Translations under genes and position numbers: made by a program | Assembly: GCA_902461565.1 (NCBI GenBank) | Contig: CABPYL010000008.1 | Span: 1-64,000 of the forward strand | Length of the DNA: 64,000 nucleotides | Reading direction: 5' to 3' | Source of the DNA: an uncultured Porphyromonadaceae bacterium | GTDB lineage: Bacteria; Bacteroidota; Bacteroidia; Bacteroidales; Muribaculaceae | Shown: one piece after another, positions 9,104 to 17,020 of the stretch | Position numbering within the stretch: position 1 is the first letter of the stretch | How the letters are laid out: every line of letters starts with the position of its first letter | The notes under the pieces: generated by a model | What the model saw: the letters and a program-made list of their open reading frames with translations, nothing else | What the model was told of the DNA's origin: nothing | Databases searched by the model: none

Positions 9104-10702
9104 ATGAAAAAGAGTATATTGTTCCTCCTGGCTCTCGTGGCGGCTGCTCCGCTGCTGCGGGCACAACAGTTCGAAATCACACCCGAACAGAAACTGAACG
9201 CCTCGCTGGCTATTGTAGAGCGCTATTATGTTGAGGACGTGGATGCCGACACCCTTGTTACCGAAGCGATAAAGGCCATGCTCAAGACCCTTGACCCGCA
9301 CTCTGCTTATACTTCGCCCAAGGAGACCAAGGAATTCACCGAACCCCTCAACGGCAAATTCAGCGGTATAGGGATACAGTTCAATATGCTCGAGGATACC
9401 GTATATGTGATTCAGACCATCTCCGGCGGCCCGTCCGAAAAAGTAGGCATTATGGCCGGCGACCGTATTGTCAGCGCCAACGACACTGTCCTGGCCGGCA
9501 AGAAGATGGTGAACACGCAGGTTATGAAACATCTGCGCGGCCCCAAGGGATCGCACGTTATGCTGAAGATAAAACGCGGCAACGAACTTATCGACTTTGA
9601 GGTAACCCGCGACGACATACCCCTGTACAGTGTCGACGAAACATTTATGGCTACCCCTACGACAGGCTATATCCATATCTCGCGCTTTGCCGAGGACACC
9701 GCCAAGGAAGTACGCGAGGCTCTTGACAAACTCCGCCGCCAGGGTATGAAAGATCTTATAATCGACCTATCTGACAATGGCGGAGGTTATCTTGGTGCTG
9801 CAGTAGAGATGGCCGAGGAATTCCTGCCCGCGGGTACAACGGTGGTAAGCACCGCCGGGCGGGCTGCGCCACCAAGCAAATTCACCACCGAGCGCACAGG
9901 CTCGTTCCTTGACGGCGAGCTGGTGGTAATTGTGAACCAGTTCTCCGCTTCGGCTGCCGAAATCTTCGCGGGGGCCATGCAGGACAACGACCGCGGTCTG
10001 GTAGTAGGCAGGCGCACATTCGGCAAAGGCCTTGTGCAGCGGCCTATGCCTTTCCCCGACGGTTCTATGATACGCCTGACTGTATCGCGCTACTATACTC
10101 CCTCGGGCCGCTGCATCCAGAAACCATACGAGAAAGGCAAGGGCGAGGAGTACCAGCTTGAGGTGCTCAACCGCTACACTGCCGGCGAGCTGTGGCACTC
10201 CGACAGCATTCCACGCCCCGATTCGCTGCGCTACGAAACCCTTAAATATCATCGTCCCGTTTATGGTGGCGGTGGTATTATCCCCGATGTATTTGTGCCC
10301 TCCGACACATCGTACTACAGCGTCTATTATCGCGACCTTGTTGCCAAAGGTGTGATTAACCGCGTTACAATAAATTATGTCGATGCCAACCGCAGCGCCC
10401 TGCTCAAAAAATATCCCACAGAGGACGATTTTGTAAAAGGATTCGAACTCCCTCAGGCCGTTACCGACAGTCTTTTCAGCATGGGACGCCAGAAAGGGGT
10501 TGAATTCAATCAGGAACAGTGGGACCGTTCGAAACCGCTTGTTGTGGCGATGATGAAAGGCCTTACAGCGCGCGATCTCTACGAAAACGCCTCGTATACA
10601 CGTCATATATCGCCATTGCTCAAAGATTATAATGCCGCTCTTGATGTCATAGCCGACAAACCCCGCTATAATGCGCTGCTGCGCGGCACTGCGAAGGAAT
10701 AA
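9104..10702 (+). CDS. S41 family C-terminal processing peptidase (CtpA-like), copy 1
   Basis: A 532-residue exported serine protease. A signal peptide (MKKSILFLLALVAAAPLLRAQ) is followed by the tail-specific protease fold: a PDZ domain (about 85-165, around GGPSEKVGIMAGDRI) and a catalytic core with NQFSASAAEIFAGAMQ (nucleophile Ser) and GRRTFGKGLVQ (general base Lys), the Ser/Lys dyad of the S41 family. It should cleave protein C-termini in the periplasm. The ATG at 9104 is chosen because it starts a clean signal peptide and sits one base after the coaD stop; an upstream in-frame ATG at 9041 lies inside coaD. A second S41 protease is encoded at 14191-15864. Confidence 0.92.
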   Translation: MKKSILFLLALVAAAPLLRAQQFEITPEQKLNASLAIVERYYVEDVDADTLVTEAIKAMLKTLDPHSAYTSPKETKEFTEPLNGKFSGIGIQFNMLEDTVYVIQTISGGPSEKVGIMAGDRIVSANDTVLAGKKMVNTQVMKHLRGPKGSHVMLKIKRGNELIDFEVTRDDIPLYSVDETFMATPTTGYIHISRFAEDTAKEVREALDKLRRQGMKDLIIDLSDNGGGYLGAAVEMAEEFLPAGTTVVSTAGRAAPPSKFTTERTGSFLDGELVVIVNQFSASAAEIFAGAMQDNDRGLVVGRRTFGKGLVQRPMPFPDGSMIRLTVSRYYTPSGRCIQKPYEKGKGEEYQLEVLNRYTAGELWHSDSIPRPDSLRYETLKYHRPVYGGGGIIPDVFVPSDTSYYSVYYRDLVAKGVINRVTINYVDANRSALLKKYPTEDDFVKGFELPQAVTDSLFSMGRQKGVEFNQEQWDRSKPLVVAMMKGLTARDLYENASYTRHISPLLKDYNAALDVIADKPRYNALLRGTAKE

Positions 10703-10877
10703 CAGGTCCGCTTACGGGGCGTGCCAAGGCACGTATATACGTTATGTAAGCTATAGATGGCCATGAATAGCAGTCTATGGCTGACAAATTTCTGTTAATT
10801 TGTACGGAATGAGAAGAATTGTATAGTATCTTTACAATAATTAACATAAAATTTATCTTCCGTTCCTCTAAATCCCC
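10703..10877. other. AT-rich spacer with no gene seen
   Basis: This stretch lies between the S41 protease stop and the promoter of the predicted RNA at 10878. It is visibly richer in A+T than its surroundings. Short reading frames occur on both strands, but none has a recognisable product or initiation context. I see no strong hairpin plus T tract ending the upstream operon here. Confidence 0.6.
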
Positions 10878-10885
10878 TACCTTTG
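10878..10885 (+). promoter_or_regulatory. Bacteroidetes -7 promoter element (TACCTTTG)
   Basis: A perfect TAnnTTTG on the plus strand, followed by no long reading frame but by a run of hairpins ending in a terminator. The -33 region is poor: TTTA at 10852-10855 is 22 nt away. Confidence 0.6.
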
Positions 10886-10889
10886 CGCC

Positions 10890-11288
10890 GTATCTTTAAA
10901 ATAACACCCTGCTTTTATCTTTTTATGAAAGATCTTTACACAAGTAATCCTGGCAAATCACTTCACTGAGGGGATTTGTCAAGGCTGAATGCGAAAAATT
11001 TTTAAATTACGTTGCGTATTCAGGCAACCTATTCTACTTGTTACAACGTGGTCATAAAAGCTGTAAGAACAGGCATCGGGACCGAGGTTCCGGTTGTCGG
11101 CTATTACCGTAGTAAAAGTAGAAAGCGTGCCTAATACATCATTACAATAATAATGAATCTGAAGCATACCCGTGAGGGCCCGTTTCTTATTCGCTCCGGC
11201 TGCAATGCCTAATCCGAATTGCAGAACCGGAGTTCACAGCCGGTAATGGTACCGGCAAAAAAAGCGCCCTCACTCCGGGGCGCTTTTT
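10890..11288 (+). ncRNA. Predicted structured non-coding RNA, family not recognised
   Basis: About 400 nt between a perfect -7 element and a strong terminator, with no credible long coding region. Strong hairpins are directly visible. TGGCAAATC (10951-10959) pairs with GATTTGTCA (10973-10981). CTGAATGCG (10985-10993) pairs with CGTATTCAG (11015-11023). CTCCGG+CTGCAAT (11194-11206) pairs with ATTGCAG+CCGGAG (11218-11232, with an AA bulge). GCCGGTA (11239-11245) pairs with TACCGGC (11250-11256). I looked for the conserved blocks of tmRNA, RNase P RNA and SRP RNA and did not see them. A 6S-type regulator or a Bacteroidales-specific RNA is possible. A 14-codon frame at 10925-10969 could alternatively make this a leader, but no gene follows on this strand. 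Confidence 0.5.
10925..10969 (+). CDS. Possible 14-residue peptide inside the structured RNA
   Basis: ATG at 10925 to TGA at 10967-10969 encodes MKDLYTSNPGKSLH. It starts about 40 nt after the -7 element, and its 3' third forms the first arm of the hairpin 10951-10981. Nothing else supports translation, and the coding signal in 14 codons is negligible. It is listed because it is the first ATG of the predicted transcript. Confidence 0.15.
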   Translation: MKDLYTSNPGKSLH

Positions 11289-11290
11289 GT
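11257..11290. terminator. Strong bidirectional terminator
   Basis: AAAAAGCGCCC (11259-11269) pairs with GGGGCGCTTTTT (11277-11288). The A run on one side and T run on the other let it work in both directions. It can end the plus-strand RNA and the minus-strand vWA transcript, whose stop is at 11310. Confidence 0.9.
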
Positions 11291-11309
11291 AAGTTCTGTA
11301 GTGTGTCTA

Positions 11310-13070
11310 TCAATAGTTGGATTTGAATTTTGCCGGGGCTGCGGGCGCAGCTTTCCTTGCGGGCGCACCCTTACTTGTGAGCTCACCTATGATAGCACGG
11401 AGAATATAGCGGAAGTCGTTGAAACCGGAATAGAGATTGGTTTCGTGGATAAGGTTTTTCCATCCGTCCAGATTGCTCCATGAACCGCCGTTGTAATCGG
11501 TGCCATTGGGAGCGAATAGAATCAGACGGCGGCCCGAAGGCAGCCTGTTCCATTTGGCTTCGAGATCTTCTACAGTAAGAGCAGTGAATTCTTCGCCGAT
11601 AAGATAGGGGGCGTCAGTCCACAGAATAACAACCTGGCGGTGGTAGCCGTCGTCCACGCCCCAGTCGGTTTTGTCGAAGGCTGCGTCCAAAGCTTCAAGA
11701 CCGCTTTCGGGGGTATCCCCGCCGCCGTCGGCGTAGAGCGAGTTAACCCAGTCATTATAGTTGTCGCGTTCGGCCGGAAGTGTGTAGGTGCGGCTTGTAT
11801 TTAGCCAGCTTGCGTCCACGTTTTTGTCGCGGAAATCGATTACCTGTGCGTTTAGCGAGCCAAGTTCGATGCCTTCCGCATCACATTCTTCCTTGAAAAT
11901 GTCGTAGAACTGGATGGCGTTGTTCTTTACGGTGCGTATGATGTCGCTCATACTGCCGGTAACGTCGATACACATAACCACATCCACAGACAGTCGGTTG
12001 TCGCCGGTAGTGAAAGACTTCACGGTGGTATCGTATATCACATCGGCATTAGGATTACCGTATTTAGCGATAAGGTCGCCGTGATCGCCGGAGTTAAATT
12101 TGTAGAAAGCGGTATAATAGTAGGTGGTGTTGGGCTTGAAACCGCGGAAATCCACCGAGTAGCTTACATCCTCGGCGCCCTGATAGCCGGTGCCTTCGTA
12201 TTCGGCCACACCTGTTTTCAGATTATCGGGATTCGTGTCGCAGAGGATGCCGTAAACGCCGTATTCATTGTAGGTTGCCGACGAGCAGAATACTGAAGCA
12301 GCCAGTGTGCACGACGAACCTCCCACTTTGTAGCTTGCATTGCCGGTCCATAAAGAAAGCACGTTCTTATAGGCGACGGTAACGTTTTTGTCGAACCATT
12401 CGCGTACCACGTTTGCAAAGTCGAAGTTGCCGTCGGGATCTTTGTGATATTTGGACAGCGTTTCATCTCCTTTCACATATGGCAGGGCGCATACCTGATC
12501 GAAGACGTCGGCCAGAGACTTGATAATCTCGGCGAGGTTGGCGTTGCTGATAACGCCTTTGTTTGCTTTGAGCAGAAGCGCGGCATTTGCAAGCGCAGCC
12601 TTGAGGACATCGTTCTTGAGGGCCTCCTGAAGGCCGGGAAGATTAGCTTTGATGTAGGGTATGCTATCCACCATTTCCATTCGTGTGCCGTCGTCGTAGA
12701 GCAGTTCCAGAATGGAATCGTTCGGGAACGAGAAATAGAGATTGCCTCTGGAAGTGAGCAGCTGCGTGGGAAGCATGTCGGTGGTGTTGGCGATAAGGCA
12801 TGCGAAATCCTTTTCGTCGGCTGTCATATATGACAACGACTGATAGTTTGTCCCTTCAGCCTCGCCTACGTTATTGTCATAGAAGAAATAACCCACAGGG
12901 GTTACATAGCCGGTGGTCCAGTCGCCTACACCTTCGGTCATTTCAATAATGCCCTTGGTGTCGATTGTCGGAGGGGTGTCGGGAGTGGGAACCGGAGAGT
13001 CCTCGCCAGACGAGGCCAGACCGATGAAGAACAACGACAGAATAGCCGCTGAATAAAAAAGTTTTTTCAT
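11310..13070 (-). CDS. Exported von Willebrand factor A domain protein
   Basis: A 586-residue secreted or envelope protein. The N-terminus (MKKLFYSAAILSLFFIGLASSGEDS) looks like a lipoprotein signal, but the lipobox cysteine position is serine (LAS-S-G, codon TCT), so it may instead be cleaved by signal peptidase I or stay anchored. The middle (about 60-370) is not recognised. A vWA domain occupies roughly 370-550: the MIDAS metal site is visible as DVTGSMS, and VVILWTDAPY matches the later strand with its acidic residue. The C-terminal 20 residues are Ala/Pro/Lys-rich. The start overlaps the stop of the upstream membrane-protein gene by 4 bases, indicating an operon. The ligand is unknown. 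Confidence 0.78.
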   Translation of the reverse strand: MKKLFYSAAILSLFFIGLASSGEDSPVPTPDTPPTIDTKGIIEMTEGVGDWTTGYVTPVGYFFYDNNVGEAEGTNYQSLSYMTADEKDFACLIANTTDMLPTQLLTSRGNLYFSFPNDSILELLYDDGTRMEMVDSIPYIKANLPGLQEALKNDVLKAALANAALLLKANKGVISNANLAEIIKSLADVFDQVCALPYVKGDETLSKYHKDPDGNFDFANVVREWFDKNVTVAYKNVLSLWTGNASYKVGGSSCTLAASVFCSSATYNEYGVYGILCDTNPDNLKTGVAEYEGTGYQGAEDVSYSVDFRGFKPNTTYYYTAFYKFNSGDHGDLIAKYGNPNADVIYDTTVKSFTTGDNRLSVDVVMCIDVTGSMSDIIRTVKNNAIQFYDIFKEECDAEGIELGSLNAQVIDFRDKNVDASWLNTSRTYTLPAERDNYNDWVNSLYADGGGDTPESGLEALDAAFDKTDWGVDDGYHRQVVILWTDAPYLIGEEFTALTVEDLEAKWNRLPSGRRLILFAPNGTDYNGGSWSNLDGWKNLIHETNLYSGFNDFRYILRAIIGELTSKGAPARKAAPAAPAKFKSNY

Positions 13071-13513
13071 CGAGTTAAAATTTTGGGTTTATAATGTGTT
13101 GGTAAAAAGAGATATGCGATATATGCCAAAACGATTGCGATATAGCATGCAAGATCTGCGATATCGAATGTGCCGTGCAGATGACCGGTAAGCTGTAGAA
13201 GTTCATGAATAATGACAATCACAGGCAACAACAGGCTCATGAATATCCGGGGTAATGGTCTGCCGTTTTGCCAGACGCTGTCCATAATCAGTACATATGC
13301 CAGGCAGTACAGTGCGTCCGGAAGAGTATATACTGCGAAATCGCCGGGGTAATGGCATCCTATACCGGATCTAAGCATATCCACAACCGTCCCCAGTCCT
13401 AAAGAATATGTCCACTTCACAAGTATTATATCCGCACTTCTCCATATCAGATATATCATACAGCCGCAAAATAGCAATGCTGTACCCAAGGCTATCCTGG
13501 ATGTTCTCTGCAT
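13067..13513 (-). CDS. VanZ-like small integral membrane protein
   Basis: A 148-residue protein with about four to five hydrophobic segments. The segment HELLQLTGHLHGTFDIADLACY has the acidic-Gln...FD-x-D pattern seen in VanZ-like membrane proteins, which is the only family hint; the assignment is weak. Its stop overlaps the start of the vWA gene by 4 bases, so the two are co-transcribed from the promoter at 13582-13613. No function can be given. Confidence 0.55.
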   Translation of the reverse strand: MQRTSRIALGTALLFCGCMIYLIWRSADIILVKWTYSLGLGTVVDMLRSGIGCHYPGDFAVYTLPDALYCLAYVLIMDSVWQNGRPLPRIFMSLLLPVIVIIHELLQLTGHLHGTFDIADLACYIAIVLAYIAYLFLPTHYKPKILTR

Positions 13514-13581
13514 GGTTGGAAAGGGAATTGTTATAATGAATAGTGAGGTGTACTTTAAGAGAGCGTATGGATTCTATGCGG

Positions 13582-13613
13582 CAAAGATATGTATTTATTT
13601 TTGGATTAACAAA
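13582..13613 (-). promoter_or_regulatory. Promoter of the VanZ-like/vWA operon
   Basis: On the minus strand TTTG (13613-13610) and TATCTTTG (13589-13582) are 20 nt apart, a full Bacteroidetes promoter. The leader to the ATG at 13513 would be about 65 nt. Confidence 0.75.
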
Positions 13614-13641
13614 TTTTTTGATATTTGCGGGTATAAAATAA

Positions 13642-13668
13642 TTTCCGGTGCGTTAGGAACACCGGAAA
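13642..13668 (-). terminator. Probable terminator after the Nudix gene
   Basis: TTTCCGGTG (13642-13650) pairs with CACCGGAAA (13660-13668) around a 9-nt loop. On the minus strand it is followed by TTATTTTATA. It would end the long minus-strand run that finishes with the Nudix gene (stop at 13691). Confidence 0.65.
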
Positions 13669-13690
13669 TAAAAGGTGAGCAATGTGAGTG

Positions 13691-14194
13691 TCAGGCGGGA
13701 AAGAGTGTGAGAAATTCTGATTCGAAGTTGGGCGTAAAAGTGCCGGTGCCTATGGCGGCGCGGATTTCGGCGAACGTCCAGAAACGGCCTCCGGCCAGTT
13801 CTGCGGACGGGCACGGTTCTTCGGCTACGGTGGTGCGGTAGGCGTTTATCAGTTCTCTCTCTCGGTCGGACTCGAATACATAGCTGCGCAGAAACCGAGG
13901 CTCGAAGTTTTCCAGACCGAGTTCCTCGCGTGCTTCGCGGCGGAGAGCCAAGTCTACGTTCTCGCCAAGGTCGATGTGGCCGCCCACGGCGGTATCCCAT
14001 TTGCCGGGCTGAATGTCCTTCCACAGCGGTCGCTGCTGCAGATACAGGCGTCCGTCGTTGTCGAATACGTGCAGATGCACCACCGGATGCAGTTTCTTGC
14101 TGCCGTTATGGCATTCGCCGCGGGTGGCGCAGCCGGTTATGTTGCCGGCCTCATCTACCAGGGGCAGCATTTCCTCGCAGTTGTCTTTCATCAC
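13691..14194 (-). CDS. Nudix hydrolase
   Basis: A 167-residue protein with a full Nudix box, GHIDLGENVDLALRREAREELGL, matching Gx5Ex7REUxEExGU. Nudix enzymes hydrolyse nucleoside diphosphate-X compounds. The N-terminal layout (LPLVDEAGNITGCATRGECH then HPVVHLHVFD) resembles the IPP isomerase/YfcD-like branch, whose substrates are mostly undefined. The ATG at 14194 overlaps the S41 protease stop by 4 bases, with a second ATG directly after it. It is the last gene of the minus-strand run and is followed by a probable terminator. Confidence 0.9.
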   Translation of the reverse strand: MMKDNCEEMLPLVDEAGNITGCATRGECHNGSKKLHPVVHLHVFDNDGRLYLQQRPLWKDIQPGKWDTAVGGHIDLGENVDLALRREAREELGLENFEPRFLRSYVFESDRERELINAYRTTVAEEPCPSAELAGGRFWTFAEIRAAIGTGTFTPNFESEFLTLFPA

Positions 14195-15864
14195 TTCGCA
14201 GGAGTTTTTTCTGGACTTAGAAGCCGGCGTGTCTCTTCCGGGCTTAGAAGTACTTCCTTGGCCTTGATGTATGTGCTGTCGTCCTTGAGGCTGCGGCGGA
14301 TAATCTCGCCCGGCTCATAATAGCGCAGCGACAGTTCCTCGCTAAGAATCTCTTTTATCGGTTCTTTGTTAAGGTCGAGATCGTGCGTGATGTCGTGTTT
14401 CAGCATTCCCGAAAGCACGTCGAACTGCGCGTTGACGGAATCGGTGAGCACACCTTCGGTTTTGGCAACTTTACGCAGATAGTCGAGAGCCGATTCCCAG
14501 GGCCGGTCGTATTTGAAGCGGGCTGGGTCGATGAAACCTTTGAACTGCTCGAACACGGCGTCGGTAACAAGTGAGTCGGACGGTGCCTGGGGATGTTCGG
14601 CAAAGTATTTGTTGGCGAAGTCGAACGACCAGTAGTCGGATACGATGTTATACAGCAGGCGGTTGCTTTCCGGCACGGTAACGGTGATGTCAGGAGTGAT
14701 GCCGCCGCCGTCGCGCACCTCACGGCCTGCCGCGGTGTGGAAAACAGTGGTGAGGCTGTCGGGCGTGCGTATGGGGCTGCCGTCGGCGTCGCGGTGGCTG
14801 TAGTCCAATGCCTGGATAAGGCGTCCCGAGGGAATATAATAGCGTCCTGTAGTGATTTTGAGCAGGTCGTTATAGGGCAGCATGCGGGTGGATTGCACAA
14901 GACCTTTGCCGAAAGAGCGCTCGCCCACAATTATGGCGCGGTCGAGGTCCTGCATGGAACCGGCTACAATCTCGGACGCCGAAGCGGTGTTGCCGTCGGT
15001 AAGAATTGCCAGCGGAATATCTAACGAGAGTGGTTTTTGGGTTGTCTTGTATATTTTTACGTCGCGCGCGTCGCGTCCGCGTGTACGTACAATCTCGGTA
15101 CCTTTGGGCACGAAGTTGGATGCTATCTGCACGGCGCCTTCCAGAAGACCGCCTCCGTTCTCGCGGAGGTCGAGCACCAGGCCTTTGAGCGCCGGATCTT
15201 TTATCATCTGCGCAAGGGCGTCGTGTACGCTGCGCGCCGCACTCTCGTTGAAGGTGGTCAGGCGTATATAGCCTATGCCGTCGCTGTCGATGCCATAGTA
15301 TGGCAGGGGGTTGACCTTTATGTTGTCGCGTACAAGGGTAACGTTGATAACCGAATCCTGCACATAGGGCCGAATCAAGGTGAGGCTCACCTCGGTGCCT
15401 GCCTGCCCGCGCAAGCGTTTGCTAACGTCGCCTATGGCAACGTCTTTTTTGAGGGTGTCGCCGTCAAGAGTAAGGATCCGGTCGCCGGCACGCAGACCTG
15501 CGCGCATAGACGGTGAATCTTTCTGCGGCTCGTGGATGAGCACCTTGTCGCCGCGCTTCACAATCACGGAACCTATGCCGGCATACTGGCCCTGGGATAT
15601 GGACAGGATTTCGTCCTGGTTGTCGGCAGGATAATATTCGGTATACGGGTCTATCTGGTAGAGCATGTACTGTATGGTCTGCTCCATCAGCTTGTCAGGG
15701 TTCAGAGTGTCCACGTAGTTGGCCTGCAACTCTTTGACAATAGAGCTGAAGGTATGCAGTTTGTTTGCGAATCGGTCTTTCCGGGCTGCGGCGGGGGTGG
15801 ATTGCGAGGCCAGCGTGATACCAAAAACACCAGCAAGCAGAATCAGGTAAAATATACGTTTCAT
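14191..15864 (-). CDS. S41 family C-terminal processing peptidase (CtpA-like), copy 2
   Basis: A 557-residue exported protease related to the copy at 9104-10702 but clearly diverged. It has a signal peptide (MKRIFYLILLAGVFGITLAS), a PDZ domain around SPSMRAGLRAGDRIL, and the S41 catalytic residues in GNTASASEIVAGSMQ (Ser) and GERSFGKGLVQ (Lys). The C-terminal 150 residues after the protease core are helical and charged, ending in a Pro/Lys tail. It lies between fcl and the Nudix gene on the same strand. The periplasmic substrates of these proteases in Bacteroidales are largely unknown. Confidence 0.92.
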   Translation of the reverse strand: MKRIFYLILLAGVFGITLASQSTPAAARKDRFANKLHTFSSIVKELQANYVDTLNPDKLMEQTIQYMLYQIDPYTEYYPADNQDEILSISQGQYAGIGSVIVKRGDKVLIHEPQKDSPSMRAGLRAGDRILTLDGDTLKKDVAIGDVSKRLRGQAGTEVSLTLIRPYVQDSVINVTLVRDNIKVNPLPYYGIDSDGIGYIRLTTFNESAARSVHDALAQMIKDPALKGLVLDLRENGGGLLEGAVQIASNFVPKGTEIVRTRGRDARDVKIYKTTQKPLSLDIPLAILTDGNTASASEIVAGSMQDLDRAIIVGERSFGKGLVQSTRMLPYNDLLKITTGRYYIPSGRLIQALDYSHRDADGSPIRTPDSLTTVFHTAAGREVRDGGGITPDITVTVPESNRLLYNIVSDYWSFDFANKYFAEHPQAPSDSLVTDAVFEQFKGFIDPARFKYDRPWESALDYLRKVAKTEGVLTDSVNAQFDVLSGMLKHDITHDLDLNKEPIKEILSEELSLRYYEPGEIIRRSLKDDSTYIKAKEVLLSPEETRRLLSPEKTPAK

Positions 15865-15922
15865 GTGAGTTATGGATTGCGTCCTTGTGCGGGTGGCGGA
15901 TATAATCTACAACAAAAAGGTT

Positions 15923-17020
15923 TTATTTTTTGTTGAGGGCTGCGGTATTGTCCAGATACCAGCGGTACAGGCGTTCTATTCCCTCGGGAAGTTCCACTGT
16001 ATGGTGCCAGCCAAGCGAATGGAGACGTTCCACCGAGCAGAGCTTGCGCATTGTGCCGTCGGGTTTGGAGCAGTCCCATTCAATGACGCCGCCGAAGCCG
16101 ACGGTTTCGGCTACTTTCTGCGCCAGTTGAGCTATCGTGATTTCCTTGCCTGTACCTATGTTGATATGAGTATTGCGGATATCACCTTTACATTGTGCGG
16201 CAAGGTCGGCGAACCTGACATTGAGCAGCACATGCACGCAAGCGTCGGCCATATCCTCGCTCCACAGGAATTCCCTGAGCGGCGTGCCGGTGCCCCACAG
16301 ACGCACACGTCCCGGGAAGATACCGAAGTCGGCCAGCCGTTCGCGAATACGGTCGTCGGATGCTTCGGCATCAATGCCGCTGATGGGGCGGGCGGCAAGA
16401 TCGGCGCGGACTGCGGCCATCTCTCCATTTCCAAGCAGCTTGGCAAGATGTACTTTGCGTATCATCGCAGGCAGCACATGGCTGTTCTCGAGGTGGAAGT
16501 TGTCGTTGGGGCCGTACAGGTTCGTGGGCATTACGGAAACATAGTCGGTACCGTATTGAATATTGAATGATTCGCACATCTTCATGCCTGCGATTTTGGC
16601 CAGTGCATAAGGCTCGTTGGTGTATTCGAGAGGCGATGTAAGCAACGCATCCTCGGGAATGGGTTGCGGTGCCTCGCGGGGATAGATGCAGGTAGAGCCG
16701 AGGAACAGCAGCCGTTTTACGCCGTGGCGGTATGCCTCGCCTATCACGTTCTGCTGTATCTGCAGGTTCTGATATATAAAATCGGCGCGATGGGTGGAAT
16801 TTGCCATGATACCGCCCACGTGTGCGGCGGCGAGCACCACCGCAGCAGGCTGTTCTTCGTCGAAGAAGCGCTTTACGGCGGCAGCGTCCATCAGGTCAAG
16901 CTCGGCGTGCGTGCGGCCCACCACGTTTGTGAATCCACGAGCCATTAGATTCGCCATAATTGCCGAACCAACCAGACCGCGATGACCGGCCACATATATC
17001 TTATCTGTTTTTTTCAGCAT
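15923..17020 (-). CDS. fcl: GDP-L-fucose synthase
   Basis: An NADPH-dependent epimerase-reductase that converts GDP-4-keto-6-deoxymannose to GDP-L-fucose. The 365-residue protein has the Rossmann motif VAGHRGLVGSAI, the catalytic Ser in GSTCIYP and the YxxxK motif in YTNEPYALAK. It is about 40 residues longer than E. coli WcaG because of an insertion around DLAARPISGIDAEASDDRIRE, which I recall as usual in Bacteroides homologues. The ATG at 17020 begins the Rossmann domain properly; an upstream in-frame ATG at 17104 lies inside gmd. It overlaps gmd by 7 bases, and the two enzymes form a two-step pathway supplying fucose for surface glycans and O-glycosylated proteins. Confidence 0.96.
   Translation of the reverse strand: MLKKTDKIYVAGHRGLVGSAIMANLMARGFTNVVGRTHAELDLMDAAAVKRFFDEEQPAAVVLAAAHVGGIMANSTHRADFIYQNLQIQQNVIGEAYRHGVKRLLFLGSTCIYPREAPQPIPEDALLTSPLEYTNEPYALAKIAGMKMCESFNIQYGTDYVSVMPTNLYGPNDNFHLENSHVLPAMIRKVHLAKLLGNGEMAAVRADLAARPISGIDAEASDDRIRERLADFGIFPGRVRLWGTGTPLREFLWSEDMADACVHVLLNVRFADLAAQCKGDIRNTHINIGTGKEITIAQLAQKVAETVGFGGVIEWDCSKPDGTMRKLCSVERLHSLGWHHTVELPEGIERLYRWYLDNTAALNKK

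Noticed and set aside
10979..11167. A 62-residue minus-strand frame inside the structured RNA region
   Set aside because: No recognisable product; it crosses hairpins of the predicted RNA and has no terminator or promoter of its own in that direction.
10878..11288. Identification of the structured RNA as tmRNA, RNase P RNA or SRP RNA
   Set aside because: The conserved blocks of these RNAs were looked for and not seen; only the structure and signals are claimed.
13512..13841. A 109-residue plus-strand frame starting in the 13.5-kb spacer
   Set aside because: Its second half is antisense to the Nudix gene and it contains the Nudix terminator hairpin.
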